From NCBI GenBank assembly GCA_039707655.1, contig CM077676.1:376964114-377028113 (forward strand): DNA of 64,000 bases. The letters are read 5' to 3'. This DNA comes from Elymus sibiricus. Its lineage: Eukaryota > Streptophyta > Magnoliopsida > Poales > Poaceae. The first letter of the stretch is position 1, and every line of letters starts with the position of its first letter. A program made the position numbers and the translations under genes. The notes below the pieces were generated by a model. That model was not told where the DNA came from. It did not search any database and saw only the letters and a list, made by a program, of their open reading frames with translations. Shown piece after piece: positions 37,521 to 48,536 of this stretch.

Positions 37521-39623
37521 TGTAGGAGATATGCCCTGGAGGCAATAATAAATGTTATTATTTATCTCCATGTTTGTAATTATGTTTATATTCCGTGCTA
37601 TAACTGCTATGGTTCTCGAGTCTACAATAACCACGAGGCTCAGAGGAAGACTCATATGCACGTGTGGAATAATAAACGGTAAAATGTATTCTTAGTCTGG
37701 CCTCTAAGACTAGCTCAAGTGTTGCATGATGGTTCTGTTTTCCTGATCATGGGCATGACTATGCTGGCAACTTTGAGGGCACAATGTTAGGAGAACACTT
37801 GTGTTGAATCGACCCGAATTGATGTTATGCTATGAGATACATTCGTCACAAGTTAATGGTTAATAACACAGAGAAAGTTAACGTTTGCATAATTCCTTAG
37901 ACCATGAGAGTATCGAGTTCCTTCATGCTTGATTCATGAACTTTGGGGTTTGTTAAACGTCATCCGTAACTGGGTGGCTATTACGGCGGCTTACGGATTC
38001 ATGGGAAAGTATGACAAGGGACTTGATAGCTCAAGATTGGGATTTGCTCCTCCGACGATGGAGAGATATCTCTGGGCCCTCTCGGTGTAACGGTATCCAC
38101 CATAGTCTGGCCAGACACATTGTGATTTGATCACAGGGATGCCGGAACACGGAAACGAGAAAAGAGAACAAAACCGGTAACGAGGTAACTGGCATTGTGG
38201 ACAAGTGTTGATCCACGGGGATGCCGATGATTCTCACCTCGGGTATTTGTAACATATCGCGAAGCAACAGGAATAGCACACGGCAACTGGAGGTTCACTC
38301 GAATATTTATTCTTGTGGGTATAGGGGTCAATATGGGTGTCCACGGCTCCGATGTTGATCATTTATCGGAAAGTGTTCCGGTCATGTCTATACTTCACCG
38401 AACCTATAGGGTCACATGCTTAAGGGTCATCTATCTGCTGAATACTAGACAGGGAGTCTGAGAGAAAGTCACCGGAAAAGTTTCGGAGACAACGGAAAAG
38501 TTCCGGAGAGAGAACACCGGAATAGTTTCGGTAAAACTGAAAAGTTGTTTCAGGGTATACCATTAAGTCAAACTGGTTTCGGCACACGCCTGGAAATTCT
38601 TGGAGGGTGCCAGAATTGTTCTGGGAACTTCTGGGATTTTTCGGAGAAAAAACCCGGAAGTGTTCCGGAGCTGCCGGAACCGCTTTGTTTGCTTTTCGCA
38701 GATGAAAATCACTAATCCGGAATTGTTTCAGAACGCGTCCAAAATCAGTTTAGTGGGTACTGGAATTGTTCTAAGACCCACAGAAATATTTTCGGATTTA
38801 ACGGTCGCGAAAAAATGTTTCCGTGAATAGTGAAGGTGCTTTTTGGGTTACTTTTTGAAAAGCCACCTTTTAGGGCTTTTGTCAAGCTTCTAGAAGGAAA
38901 GACTTAGGGATTAAGGAACCCCTTTTGGGAGGGTCCCACAAGGGGGTGGCCGGCCAAGGATGCTCCTCCATGGAGCTCCTTTGCCTCCTCATTATGCCCT
39001 TCATGTGTGACATTTGCATGGGCATTTTGGGTTTTTTGTGTGCCAATCCTACCCCTTGGTTTTCCTATAAATAGAGGTGGAGAGGTGCTCTCCACACTCA
39101 CTCCTTTCTCACATATAAGTGCCATGCATGATCTGGCTTCTTCTCTCCCTCCCCGCAAAATAGTTTTGTAGAGCCGAAAGGCTGTCTGGGTTTCGGTGGG
39201 AACTAGTTCTGGACGGCGAAGCCCTGCTGGATAGATGACACCGTATGTGTGCAACCCCGTAGAGAGGTCGTAGGTTCGATCCTTTTGCCGGAGGGGCTGT
39301 TCGAGAGTGCCTCCCGAAGGGCTGTCCGAGTGACCGTCCGAGTTTTGAGGGTCCTCTCGAAGGGCTGTCCGTGACACCGTCCGAGGGATTGTCCGACCGC
39401 CTCCCGGAGGGCTGTCCGACGAGCAGACAAGGGAGAACATCCTCGCGGTTGGGAGGTTGTAAATCCTAGCTGCGGGGATCTGCACCGACGATCTACATCG
39501 ACTCTACTTCCGCTGCGCTACGAGTCGGTAACGATCGGATCGAAACCTTATATGCAGTCTTCATAGTGGTCCTGGGCTGGTGCGTAGGTCGATTTTTTTT
39601 GTTTTCTGCTGCGTTACCCTACA
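37521..39623 (+). repeat. 3' LTR of the Copia element
   Basis: 2103 bp, TATA box at 39066-39073, collinear with the 5' LTR. The extra length comes mainly from an additional GGCTGTCCG-type unit at about 39325-39366. Confidence 0.92.
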
Positions 39624-40225
39624 GGGACCATGCATGTGGTGGAATATTTGTGGGTTAGGAGGAGAGAGAGAAGAGGGGGACCATGCATGTGCGGATGGGA
39701 GGAGAGAGAGAGAAGAGATGGACCATGCATGTGATTGGTTAATTGCATGTCCGGACTCCGGCAAAGCTCCCCACGTTTGTCTCCAAAATACCGGAATTTG
39801 GACGTCCGGACAGCTTCACGGATTGATACAGGTCCCAATTGGATTGCAAAAGTGAACAAATATGTCCGATCGGACATATACCGGTGTTTTGCGGGTCTCC
39901 CTTGGAGATGCCCTTACTAGCTTTGGCTTTCCATCTTGTTCGTACTTTCTTCAACCCGGCTAGCTAGCAAACCGGTAGAGGGACATCTCTCTCCTCCTTT
40001 TTCACCTTTCCTCCCTCTCCACGGAGCAGCTGCTTCTTCTGCAGGCTGCACCTGTCACCTACGAGGCTATACGTTTGCCTCCGCATGGCATTCGAATCCA
40101 CGTGGACCTGTGGAGCAGCTGTCCACGGTGGAGCGTAATATGTGCCCTGAGTTGATTGTTACCTGAATAATATGGCAGCACTAAAAAAGACAATTAGCGG
40201 TGGAAATGCGATAATTCTAAACGCA

Positions 40226-40705
40226 CGGGGTTTTATGGGTCTGTCACGGGCTCTTTCCCTAACTAATCTTCTCCCCCCTCATTTTCAGTGGGGGTGGGCC
40301 CTTCATCCTAATCTCTATCCAATTAAAAGATCCCAACTAGGACACTCCGTAAATCCCCGTAAAACATAGCCCGTGTATGTAGCATTGCTCGTGGAAATGT
40401 GGATAGACAATTCATCCTCCCAGTCAGTTGTTGGCACCAATCATATGCTCCACGGACTCCACCAGGGCTCACTCTGCCCAAACTGGCCCGCCGCCGCCGG
40501 CGGCACGGCAAGGCGCGCGAGTGCGGTACAACCACCCTGCGGGCTTTGCTACACCTACTTAAGGTTACGGGCTGAAAGTTGTTACGTAATGATTTGGTAG
40601 AATTTGATTGGACAGATTAGCAGGGCATGGGCCCACCCTGAAAATCAGGGGGGTGATTGATTAGTGGGAAAGGAAGGTACGTAGCAAAAACGTAAGTATG
40701 TTTAC
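40226..40705. mobile_element. Foldback / long-TIR element upstream of the CYSTM gene
   Basis: Imperfect inverted arms of ~140 bp: 'ctttccctaactaat' and 'ttttcagtgggggtgggccc' on the left pair with 'gggcccaccctgaaaa' and 'attagtgggaaag' on the right. The loop is about 200 bp. Ends and target duplication are not resolved, so the superfamily is open. It ends about 270 bp before the CYSTM start codon. Confidence 0.6.
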
Positions 40706-40973
40706 GTAAGTCTAGCATTTTTGACCACCCTGCTGGTGCGGTCCCGTTACGTCCAACACCTCCAACTCAAACTGGCCCCACTTTGCCGTCTCTTCCACCT
40801 AATAAAATAATATCTGCCTACCTGTCTAGCACACCATACATGTCCAAGCCCGCCCGCCCGCCCGCCCATAGAGCTCGCCGCCTCGCTCCCTCCCTGTCTC
40901 CTTCGCTGCCTCTCTCTCGCCGTCGCCACTCGCAGCGCCGGCCGAAGCAAAGCGCGGGGACTTAACCGCCGCC

Positions 40974-42057
40974 ATGAGCTACTACGGCCAGCAGCAGACG
41001 CCCGTCGGCGTGCCTCCACCGCAAGGTCCGCCCTGTTCGCCTCAAGTCAAGATCCGTCCCCTCAATTTCCTCACATCTCGCATGCAATCAATCTTGCTGC
41101 TGCTTTTGTGAGTAATCGCTTCTGTTGATTTGTTTCTGCTCAGGGTATCCAGGGAAAGAGGAGTACCCGCCGGCAGGCTACCCTCCGGCCGGGTACCCAC
41201 CGCCGGGGCAGGGACAGGGCTACCCTCCCCAGGGATACCCGCCGCAGCAGCAGGGGTATCCGCCACAGCAGGGGGGGTATCCGCCGCAGCAAGGGTACCC
41301 GCAGCAGGGGTACCCGCCTCCGTACGCGCAGCAGCCGCCGCGGCAGCAGCAGAGCAGCGGCCCCTCCTTCATGGAGGGATGGTAAGACAAGATTGAGCCC
41401 ACCTCCTTCCTTCCTTCTCTCAGTTTCGCAAGTCGTCCTTCGTCTCGGTTCTAGTATCGCGTTAGATCTCTGAACTGAAGCCAGATTGGGCTCGCCGTCG
41501 CCGGTGGGTCGTCGGGGTCGGAGTGGACGTTGGCGGGTAGGCGTTTTGTGTGGCCGGGAGTGGGTTGGGTTCGTTGGTGGGTGACGTCGGCCCTGCGTCC
41601 CTCCACTCGTGACTTGTCGTTCCTGCCGTTCTCATGTGCCTGTCACTAGGGGTGGTTGCCTCAGCTAATCTCGTATTAGCTGTCTGTCACGCTAGGTCTT
41701 CTGGTGTGGAAAGATATTTGTGATTTGTGAACGATAAATTAGATACATTGATTGAAATGACACCAGCCGAAGGTCAATATTTTCTGCAACCTTTTCATAT
41801 TTCCAGAGCAATTTATCCAAAACTTAGTTGCTACAGAATTCAGAGCATGCCTGGACGTGTTGTATTCCATTCCATTTTTCTCTTGTTCCGGGCATACATA
41901 CAACGTACACTCATTTACGTACTGTGGAACTTGTAGAAATACGGGTATTATTATGAGTAGCGACACCAGCTTGCTGACATGCATTTTTGTTTTCCCTTTG
42001 TGTTTTGACAGCTTGGCTGCCCTTTGTTGCTGCTGTCTGCTGGAGGCTTGCTTCTAA
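40974..42057 (+). CDS. CYSTM-type protein: GYPP-repeat N-terminus, Cys-rich membrane tail
   Basis: Three exons (40974-41025, 41144-41381, 42012-42057) with GT-AG introns encode 111 residues. The N-terminal ~90 residues are a Pro/Gly/Gln/Tyr-rich repeat (G-Y-P-P-x-G, G-Y-P-P-Q-Q). The last ~17 residues are C-L-A-A-L-C-C-C-C-L-L-E-A-C-F, the CYSTM module: a short hydrophobic, Cys-rich segment that anchors such proteins in the plasma membrane, probably palmitoylated. The module is created only by joining exon 3, which confirms the second junction (TG plus C makes the first Cys). Family members (WIH/PCC1-like) are linked to stress tolerance and sporogenesis; the role here is inferred. A (GCCC)n run lies at 40850-40866 in the leader. 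No lesion is seen. Confidence 0.93.
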
Positions 42058-42814
42058 GTTCTAAGCGACAAGGAACAGATTTGGTGCAGCAAATTGGGAC
42101 TCAGTGAACAGATTTGTGTTCCATATTGGAAATTGGGATTGGCTTGTTGATTAATAGTAGTAGTACTTCTTAGAGGAGATTACAAGAACTCCTTACCGTC
42201 ATGTTTGTATGTTCAGATGATTGCTGTACCTTTTCGCAGAAAAAAAGAGAGATGATTGTTGTACCTAGTGAACATGAAAGCTCTACCTAATCCACAAGAA
42301 AAAGGCCAATGCACTATATGCTGTCTGAAAATAAAACTAATTAACAGTAGAATATACTACTCCGTTTACGTCACAACATACTAATAATTGAAAAAAACAC
42401 ATATTTTTATAGAAGAAACATCCTGAGCACCCGCCGAGTCCGAGACTCGAACATGGGTGGCCTCACTGCGCACCGCACAGCTCACCAGCAGAGCGGCGCT
42501 ATGTTCTCCACACATAGTAATAAAATAGTAATAATAACTTGGAAATTCAGCAGGGTTTCTCCACACATACTAATAATGACTTGGAAATTCAGCAGGTGTT
42601 TCAACACAACATAACAAACTTGGTGATCCAGCAGGAGTTCAAGAAATAAAAAACCCTGGAGATTCAGCAGACCACGACAGTACCAAGGGAATGCCGCTAG
42701 TGAGCATCCGACAGATTACTGCTGCACACCATTACAGCAGCACACACATACACACACATAACAAAACGGAGGAGAGGCGAAAGCATCGCTCCAGGCACAA
42801 CCGAAGGCCGTCAC
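42058..42814. other. 3' region of CYSTM gene and short repeats
   Basis: Contains the CYSTM 3' untranslated region (AATAAA near 42332), a SINE-like fragment and four spaced repeats of a 'ttgg-a-attcagcag' motif between 42540 and 42675. The right end is 3' flank of the minus-strand hAT-like pseudogene. Confidence 0.5.
42415..42510 (-). mobile_element. tRNA-derived SINE fragment
   Basis: On the minus strand a tRNA-like block contains a B-box match GTTCGAGTCTC and, ~40 bp before it, an A-box-like 'tggtgagctgtg'. This is the arrangement of plant tRNA-derived SINE heads. The block is short and has no clear target duplication. Confidence 0.4.
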
Positions 42815-44748
42815 TCAGTGGCGACCAGCGGCCTGTTTCTGCGGCCTGATCCAGTCGTGCAGCACCATGGTCACCCTGTCGTGCTGCCTCACGGAGGAGC
42901 CGTGCAGGAGCGGGGCTGCGCGGGCGAGGACGCGGTTGTAGTGGACATACTCCTTCTGCCGGAACCTCTCCTGCTCGGGCGGCGTCATCTCGTCCCACTC
43001 GGCGTGCAGCTTCTCCGACAGGCTCCAGTCAATGTTGTACCTGGCGGCGCCGAAGCACGTCTGGCTCAGGACCCGCCTCGCAAGGGTCTGCAGGTCGGGC
43101 ACGCGAGCCCCGTGCGTCGACCACCATTCAACTGCGATTTCAAGTCATAAACGTGGTAAGAAGGTACTCGTAAGACATGTAGTATGATATGAACGAATGA
43201 ATGAAATGGTGATGATCTCAGTGGGTGCAAGCAGGCCATATACTCCAGTTTGCAACTTGCAACATACAGTACTAACTAAACAACTACGTTGACAAGCTTA
43301 GGCTGATGCAGAGAAGTTGATCATTTTACACATTCATCTGTAAACCTTTTAACTTCTCTGTTATTTATTTAAACAACCATGTTGACAAGTTAGGCTAATG
43401 CAGAGAAGTTGAACATTCTACACATTCTGACTTTGAATTGAATAGAGAAGTGAATCATGACATGATATATTTGTGCCACATTCACATACTAACTAAATAT
43501 GTTCGCGCACTGACACTACTCCAACTCGCTCTAAAGATTGGAAAAAGCCAGTACATATGACACAGAAAGGCACTACCGTCAGTGGCTTGTTAAGGAGTGG
43601 GCATTTTAAAAGAGGTTAGAGTGTAGCTTACCTTGTGGTAATTCCATGATTTGCTGCATTGCTGGATCTGTGTCGAAATAGCCCAACTTCTTTTCATACA
43701 ATTCCAATTGTGCAGACGCTTTTCTGGGATTGTAATGAGCCTTGCCCAGTTGGGTTGTACAGGCCGCCATGCCGCTGCTGATCACAGTATAAAGGTGGAA
43801 TCCAGCTGTGTACAAGATCCTTGGGTTTAGCATCTGACCAGCAGCATGGAGATGACTATGCAAGTAACCGTCCCATATCTTGTCAATTGTACGCCAATAA
43901 AAGTCACTTTCATCTCCAATATTGACATGTATCTCTTCTTTTGCAACATCCATGGCTTCATACAAGATACCCATCGGACAGATATCAGATTCCAGTTTAT
44001 ACAACACTCTGACAGGTGGGCCTGTAACCTTCACCACTTTGGCAGCAGCATGCCAAAATGCATCGTCTGTCTTTACGATGCTCTGGATACGCTCGAACAA
44101 ATCAAGACAAGCCCAACCCGAGGGAACCCATTCAGGCGAGCTGAACATCTGCACCAGACCTACTCTTGCAGAAACTAACCTCTCTAATGTGATGAACACT
44201 GCCACAAATTTCAGATAGGAACTGCTCAAAATCTCCCCCTCAACATATCTTCCTTTCAGTTTCATTGGCAGTGCATGGCCATATAAAAACCTTGTAATTT
44301 CCCTTGCCTTCATTAGGACTTCGCTGACATGCTCGACTGCCGCTATTTTCTCAAGCAGAAGGTTGATGCAGTGGTCAGCACATAGTGCGAAGAAAAAGTT
44401 ATCATATTTATTTAGCACATACTGCCGCGCCATCTGCATATGTGGTGACATGTCATTTGTGAGAATCTGAACAATGTTATGGGCACCAACATCATCAACC
44501 ACGCGAGAAAGCATTGATTCTAGCTCATCAAAGTCCTCAGTGATTTCAGAGACGTCAATGGATCTGAGGAAGTGCATGCCTTTGCTGCAGTGCACCAGGA
44601 CACTTACGAAGCTTTTGCCACACTTGCTCTTCCAACTATCCACAATTACAGTGCAGCCACTTGTTTGCCACTCCTGCTTGAGTTCCTTTGCGCGGTTCTC
44701 AGTTTCTCTTAGTTGCTCCTGCAGAACAGCTTCGTACGTAGGCATTAC

Positions 44749-45059
44749 TGTCACGAACCTAACTCTCTTAACACAAAGTATATGGATACATGATACAAAT
44801 CTCACTGGATATTGAAGAAGTAGATAGAGTTTAGGATGAGAGGAGCACAGAATCTGGGGTAGGAAGCAGCAGCAGCAAGGAGGTGGGAGGAGTTCGTCTG
44901 GTCACGAGGGGGAGGAGCGAGCCGAGGAAGAAGAAGAAGCCAGCCTGATCTATTCTCTTCGATCCCCTTCTCTCGTCGCTTGCTTCTTTTCTATATTCTT
45001 CTCTCCTGGGCCAGCAAGTGTCGGCCCACCTTGGCCCATGTGGCTGCCGGGTCATGACA
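44749..45059 (-). repeat. 3' LTR of the RRM-carrying element
   Basis: 311 bp, TG...CA, preceded on the minus strand by the polypurine tract at 45060-45075. Confidence 0.92.
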
Positions 45060-45097
45060 TTCCCTCCCCCTTGAAAACCGGCTTGCCCCCAAGCCGG

Positions 45098-47257
45098 TCA
45101 TCGATCAGAAGAACTGCGTTCGTGAAGCTTGTCGAGAGGTGCTTGGAGGAGTTGCTTGCCACCGGGATCCCACGGCCCGATGAGAAACAAACTGTGCACA
45201 TGATCAACTTGATCTCCATACTTTGTCAAATGAACACTCACTGGATGCACACCCCCGCGAAGAAACCACCTCAGGCACCACATCACACCAGCTGGTGCAG
45301 AATTCTTCACAACTGTATTAGTGCCAGCTGAGCAAAGGAACACCATGTCATATGTAGTGTCAGCCAACGGCCTTGCCACTTCTATCTTCAATAGAAGGTC
45401 CTTGGCAATATGACAGTGTTGCAGTAGTGCCTTGCAAGTAATAGGTCGCTGGCTATCAAAGCATCTAATTGGCAGCTCCCAAGCCGACTTACGCTGAAAA
45501 TCACCAGGATCCCATAGCCTGTAGGAATCAACCAACGATGCTTGAAGCATTGGTCGAAACAGCTTGCATGTAGATGATACTATTTGGAGTTGTACACCTG
45601 GATCCCATGGCAAGATGAGACAAGAACAGTCACTATGCCAAACTTGGTCAGCATGCCGAGTCATAACTCCCTTGAGATAGAACCACCCACCATGCTTCTC
45701 TTGCACTGGCATTACACAATGAAGCAGCGAGCACCCAGAATAGCAATTGGATTCCCATTTTGCAAAATGTTCCACAAATAAGAGCATTGATTCAGTTGTA
45801 CCAGAAGCACAATTGATGGAATGGCCTGCCAAAATTTTGCAAAGTGCCTGACATGCGTACCGTAGCTCCGCGAGATAATTTCCTGGTGCCCCGAATTCTG
45901 GAAACCATATTTGCTTGCAAGTGCAGCAACTTCTCTTTTGCCGTACAGACACATTCTTTTGTGAACACAAAGAGCTGGGCCAGGAGGCTTGACATATGAT
46001 GTGCTCAGGATAGAACATGAAATATATCCTGGAATCAACCCACTCACCTTCACGAGTCAGATCAATGGGAAATGCAGTAAGAGGGTGGTGATGATCGTGC
46101 TCCTCTGACCAGGCTTTATGTGAGTGCACCCTGTTGTCATCACTGACTAAGAAATCAAAATTTCTATCGGTCGAACGTATTTCCAACATCACACTGATTA
46201 AATATTTTTGCAAGATAATATCAACGGTTGGCTGCATCTTTATATCTACCATAAGACAAGAGATGGCTTGCTTCCACCATGAGAAAATTCTTTCATGTGT
46301 TTCGGTGGTGGCAGCGAACCCATAGTAGCAGAACCTGATTGGACATGCACAAAATTCTTTTGTAGTTGAATTAGATAGATACTTGGAGATCCATTTTCTT
46401 TGCTTGAAATCCACTAAATAACTCCTTGAAGCTTGTTGAACACTACGACTTTCATAAACTTGACAAGCAGCAAACCTCCTAAAGTGTTGAGTGGTTATCA
46501 AACAATGAACTCCTGGGTCCCATGGCAACTGAACATTTCTGTCAATTACACTGATCATTCGCCTGCACTTGTACAACCAAGTAGCACCACTAGAGAATTT
46601 GGTGGTCATCAAACACTTGTCATGTGAGTTTATTGAGACATCAGAGCCCGCGTGTGGAGCAGTGGAGTTTGTCAGGGTCGGAGGAGACAGGGACACATCA
46701 CCCTTTCCAGGAAGGAAAACATAATCATTGCACCAAGGATTAATATCAATTCCACCATGCTTCTGTTGCACGTTTGTTTTATTCCTGGATGCTTTAATCA
46801 TCTGATGAATACCGTGATAATTGAACGGCCAAGCTACAGACTGTATCATCCCCACAACACCACATTGTGCAAGCAAAATACCAATAAATGCCATAAGCCC
46901 AGGAGCGTAGCAAACAAGCTCAGTCTTATATAATTTGTCTGTCCAAAATGGCACTGCAAATACCGTAGCGGCCCATTTGTGCCCTTGCCAGCTGTTTTCA
47001 ATATCGACTGTCCCATAACTCGTGGGTAGAATCATGCTAAGTGCACATGGAAATAGATGAGCAGTATGAGAGAGTACCCGGTGTAGTTCCAGTGCAGAAA
47101 GATTTGATATCCTGGACTTGACAACAATTTCAGTTGGAATGTTCCAGCAGCAATTGATACGAGTCTCCCACTCTGCTTCAAAGCCATTCTCAACACATGC
47201 AGATTGTGTGCAAGACTCCTTCCGATGCACTGGTCCACCTTTATGCTCTGATACCAA
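45098..47257 (-). CDS. 719-codon open frame of unknown function inside the LTR element
   Basis: A single uninterrupted minus-strand frame runs from within a PBS-like sequence (47244-47259) almost to the polypurine tract. It has no ATG at its start; the first codons are TTG GTA. The composition is rich in Cys, His and Trp, with no retroviral motif I can recognise. A P-W-D-P-G or W-D-P-G motif appears four times (encoded near 46510, 45600, 45505 and 45165). The end (H-E-R-S-S-S-D-R) falls where Gypsy/Copia polyproteins often end, just before the PPT. It may be a decayed pol-derived frame, a novel accessory protein, or a chance open frame. Coding status is uncertain. Confidence 0.4.
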   Translation of the reverse strand: MVSEHKGGPVHRKESCTQSACVENGFEAEWETRINCCWNIPTEIVVKSRISNLSALELHRVLSHTAHLFPCALSMILPTSYGTVDIENSWQGHKWAATVFAVPFWTDKLYKTELVCYAPGLMAFIGILLAQCGVVGMIQSVAWPFNYHGIHQMIKASRNKTNVQQKHGGIDINPWCNDYVFLPGKGDVSLSPPTLTNSTAPHAGSDVSINSHDKCLMTTKFSSGATWLYKCRRMISVIDRNVQLPWDPGVHCLITTQHFRRFAACQVYESRSVQQASRSYLVDFKQRKWISKYLSNSTTKEFCACPIRFCYYGFAATTETHERIFSWWKQAISCLMVDIKMQPTVDIILQKYLISVMLEIRSTDRNFDFLVSDDNRVHSHKAWSEEHDHHHPLTAFPIDLTREGEWVDSRIYFMFYPEHIICQASWPSSLCSQKNVSVRQKRSCCTCKQIWFPEFGAPGNYLAELRYACQALCKILAGHSINCASGTTESMLLFVEHFAKWESNCYSGCSLLHCVMPVQEKHGGWFYLKGVMTRHADQVWHSDCSCLILPWDPGVQLQIVSSTCKLFRPMLQASLVDSYRLWDPGDFQRKSAWELPIRCFDSQRPITCKALLQHCHIAKDLLLKIEVARPLADTTYDMVFLCSAGTNTVVKNSAPAGVMWCLRWFLRGGVHPVSVHLTKYGDQVDHVHSLFLIGPWDPGGKQLLQAPLDKLHERSSSDR

Positions 47258-47368
47258 TTGTGACGACCGATGAACCCTGGGGAAGGATCGATCGCACGAA
47301 AAAGGGGAATCGGGGTAGGTGAGGAGAGCAGAGAGATAGACGAAGACAGGGGAGAAGGGATTCCAGAG

Positions 47369-48373
47369 TTATCTCATTCCATCCGAGTTGGTGCTGACTG
47401 CAGTGATTACCTTGAGTGGAATAATCTCATCCGATGCAGCGGCGTCTATCTTGATGATGTCGACAACGCCGATGTCAGGCAACATAGTGGCCGGGGCAGC
47501 AGTCTTAGCATCGCCATGAACAGACACATGGAACATGGTGTTGGCACCAATGTCCGAGCATTCCGTCAAACATTTGGTAGGCATCAGCGTGCCGGGCTCG
47601 GAGATGGTAAACTGCGGAAGCACATGTGTATGTGAGGCATCCACAAGCATAGGAATAATGTGCGGCATAGCTTCCACAATCAGGGGCACCTCTGCGACAT
47701 GGATGGCACTGGCATATGGGTTGAAGCCAAATGTCAAGCACTTGTCGCACGAGTTCGGTGCAGAGTCGGAGCCCACATGCAGAGCAGCAGAGATCACAGT
47801 AGACCCAGCCATAGTCTTGGTTGGAGGAGGCGGGGCATCAACATTGGCGATCATGCGGTCAAGTGTGGCCTTGATCTCTGCCAAAAGCTCCATGACCGTC
47901 TTCTCCTTGTCGGTGGTGAGTGCCAAAGTAGCCGAAGCAGAGGCATCAACCACAGAAGCATCCTCGAGCATGCTGTCAGGAGCAAGCACCGTGTCGTGGC
48001 TCACTGCCTTGGTGAGGCCAGCTTTGTCGCCGCACTCGGTTGCGACGCTTGGTGTGTGTGACGCCTTGTTGTGGATCTCGGGAGCTGTTGCAGTGATGCA
48101 GGCCGGTGACACATGGTCGATGTCGAGGAAACAACACCCAATGTAGATGGCCCGACCATTAAGGGCAACACAAGCTCGTACTGCCTCATGATGTGACCAA
48201 AGCTGGACAATTGCCTCCACGCTAGTAGCTCCCTGCAACACACGCAATTCCACCACATGATACCCATACAGCTCAAAGACCTGCAGCAGAACATTCTCGG
48301 TCACAGGGTAGAGTACATGGGTCACAGTAACGTTAAGGGCGCTGCTCATGGCTGCCTCCTGGTTGTTGGACAT
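47369..48373 (-). CDS. RRM (PTB-type) domain protein encoded by the LTR element
   Basis: ATG at 48373 (upstream codons of the same frame lack ATG); 334 residues to a stop at 47369. Residues ~12-87 fit an RNA-recognition motif of the polypyrimidine-tract-binding type: V-T-V-T-H-V-L-Y-P-V-T, V-L-L-Q-V-F-E-L-Y-G, V-E-A-I-V-Q-L, A-V-R-A-C-V-A-L-N-G-R-A-I-Y, G-C-C-F-L-D-I-D. The rest is Ala/Thr/Ser-rich with a short helix (K-E-K-T-V-M-E-L-L-A-E-I-K-A-T-L-D-R-M) and no zinc knuckle. Its position directly after the PBS is that of gag. It may package RNA in place of a normal gag, or be a captured host domain. The frame is intact, in keeping with the near-identical LTRs. Confidence 0.7.
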   Translation of the reverse strand: MSNNQEAAMSSALNVTVTHVLYPVTENVLLQVFELYGYHVVELRVLQGATSVEAIVQLWSHHEAVRACVALNGRAIYIGCCFLDIDHVSPACITATAPEIHNKASHTPSVATECGDKAGLTKAVSHDTVLAPDSMLEDASVVDASASATLALTTDKEKTVMELLAEIKATLDRMIANVDAPPPPTKTMAGSTVISAALHVGSDSAPNSCDKCLTFGFNPYASAIHVAEVPLIVEAMPHIIPMLVDASHTHVLPQFTISEPGTLMPTKCLTECSDIGANTMFHVSVHGDAKTAAPATMLPDIGVVDIIKIDAAASDEIIPLKVITAVSTNSDGMR

Positions 48374-48536
48374 TTTGTCAAACACTTGGTGAGCAGAAAC
48401 CAATTCGTAGCAACTTCCAACCAATCTGACCTCGGATCGGTATTACAGCAGTAGAACGAGTTCCACCGCCGACCTCTCGTCGGAATTACAGATCAAAGCC
48501 AGAAGAGCACGAGGAACGATGGCTCTGAATACCAAT

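Larger units (their letters stand above)
30151..39623 (+). mobile_element. Complete Copia LTR retrotransposon (BARE/Angela clade), decayed coding region
   Basis: Two LTRs (30151-32214 and 37521-39623) both start TGTAGGAGATATGCCCT and end TTACCCTACA, with GGGAC target duplications at 30146-30150 and 39624-39628. A PBS-like 'tggcatcaagagcc' (initiator Met tRNA type) follows the 5' LTR and a purine tract 'aagtgggagtc' precedes the 3' LTR. The 5.3-kb interior keeps recognisable Copia pieces but no long frame. It is plus-oriented. Confidence 0.93.
30006..39913. mobile_element. PIF-Harbinger MITE split by a Copia element (TSD TTA)
   Basis: The left part 30006-30150 starts GGGCATCTCCAATGC. The right part 39624-39913 ends with the complement GGAGATGCCC. 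TTA flanks both ends (30003-30005, 39914-39916). The two parts together make ~430 bp and match the family of the MITE at 24908. The complete Copia element sits inside. Confidence 0.88.

Noticed and set aside
42415..42510. Functional tRNA gene
   Set aside because: A B-box is present but no full cloverleaf or acceptor stem could be drawn; a SINE fragment fits better.
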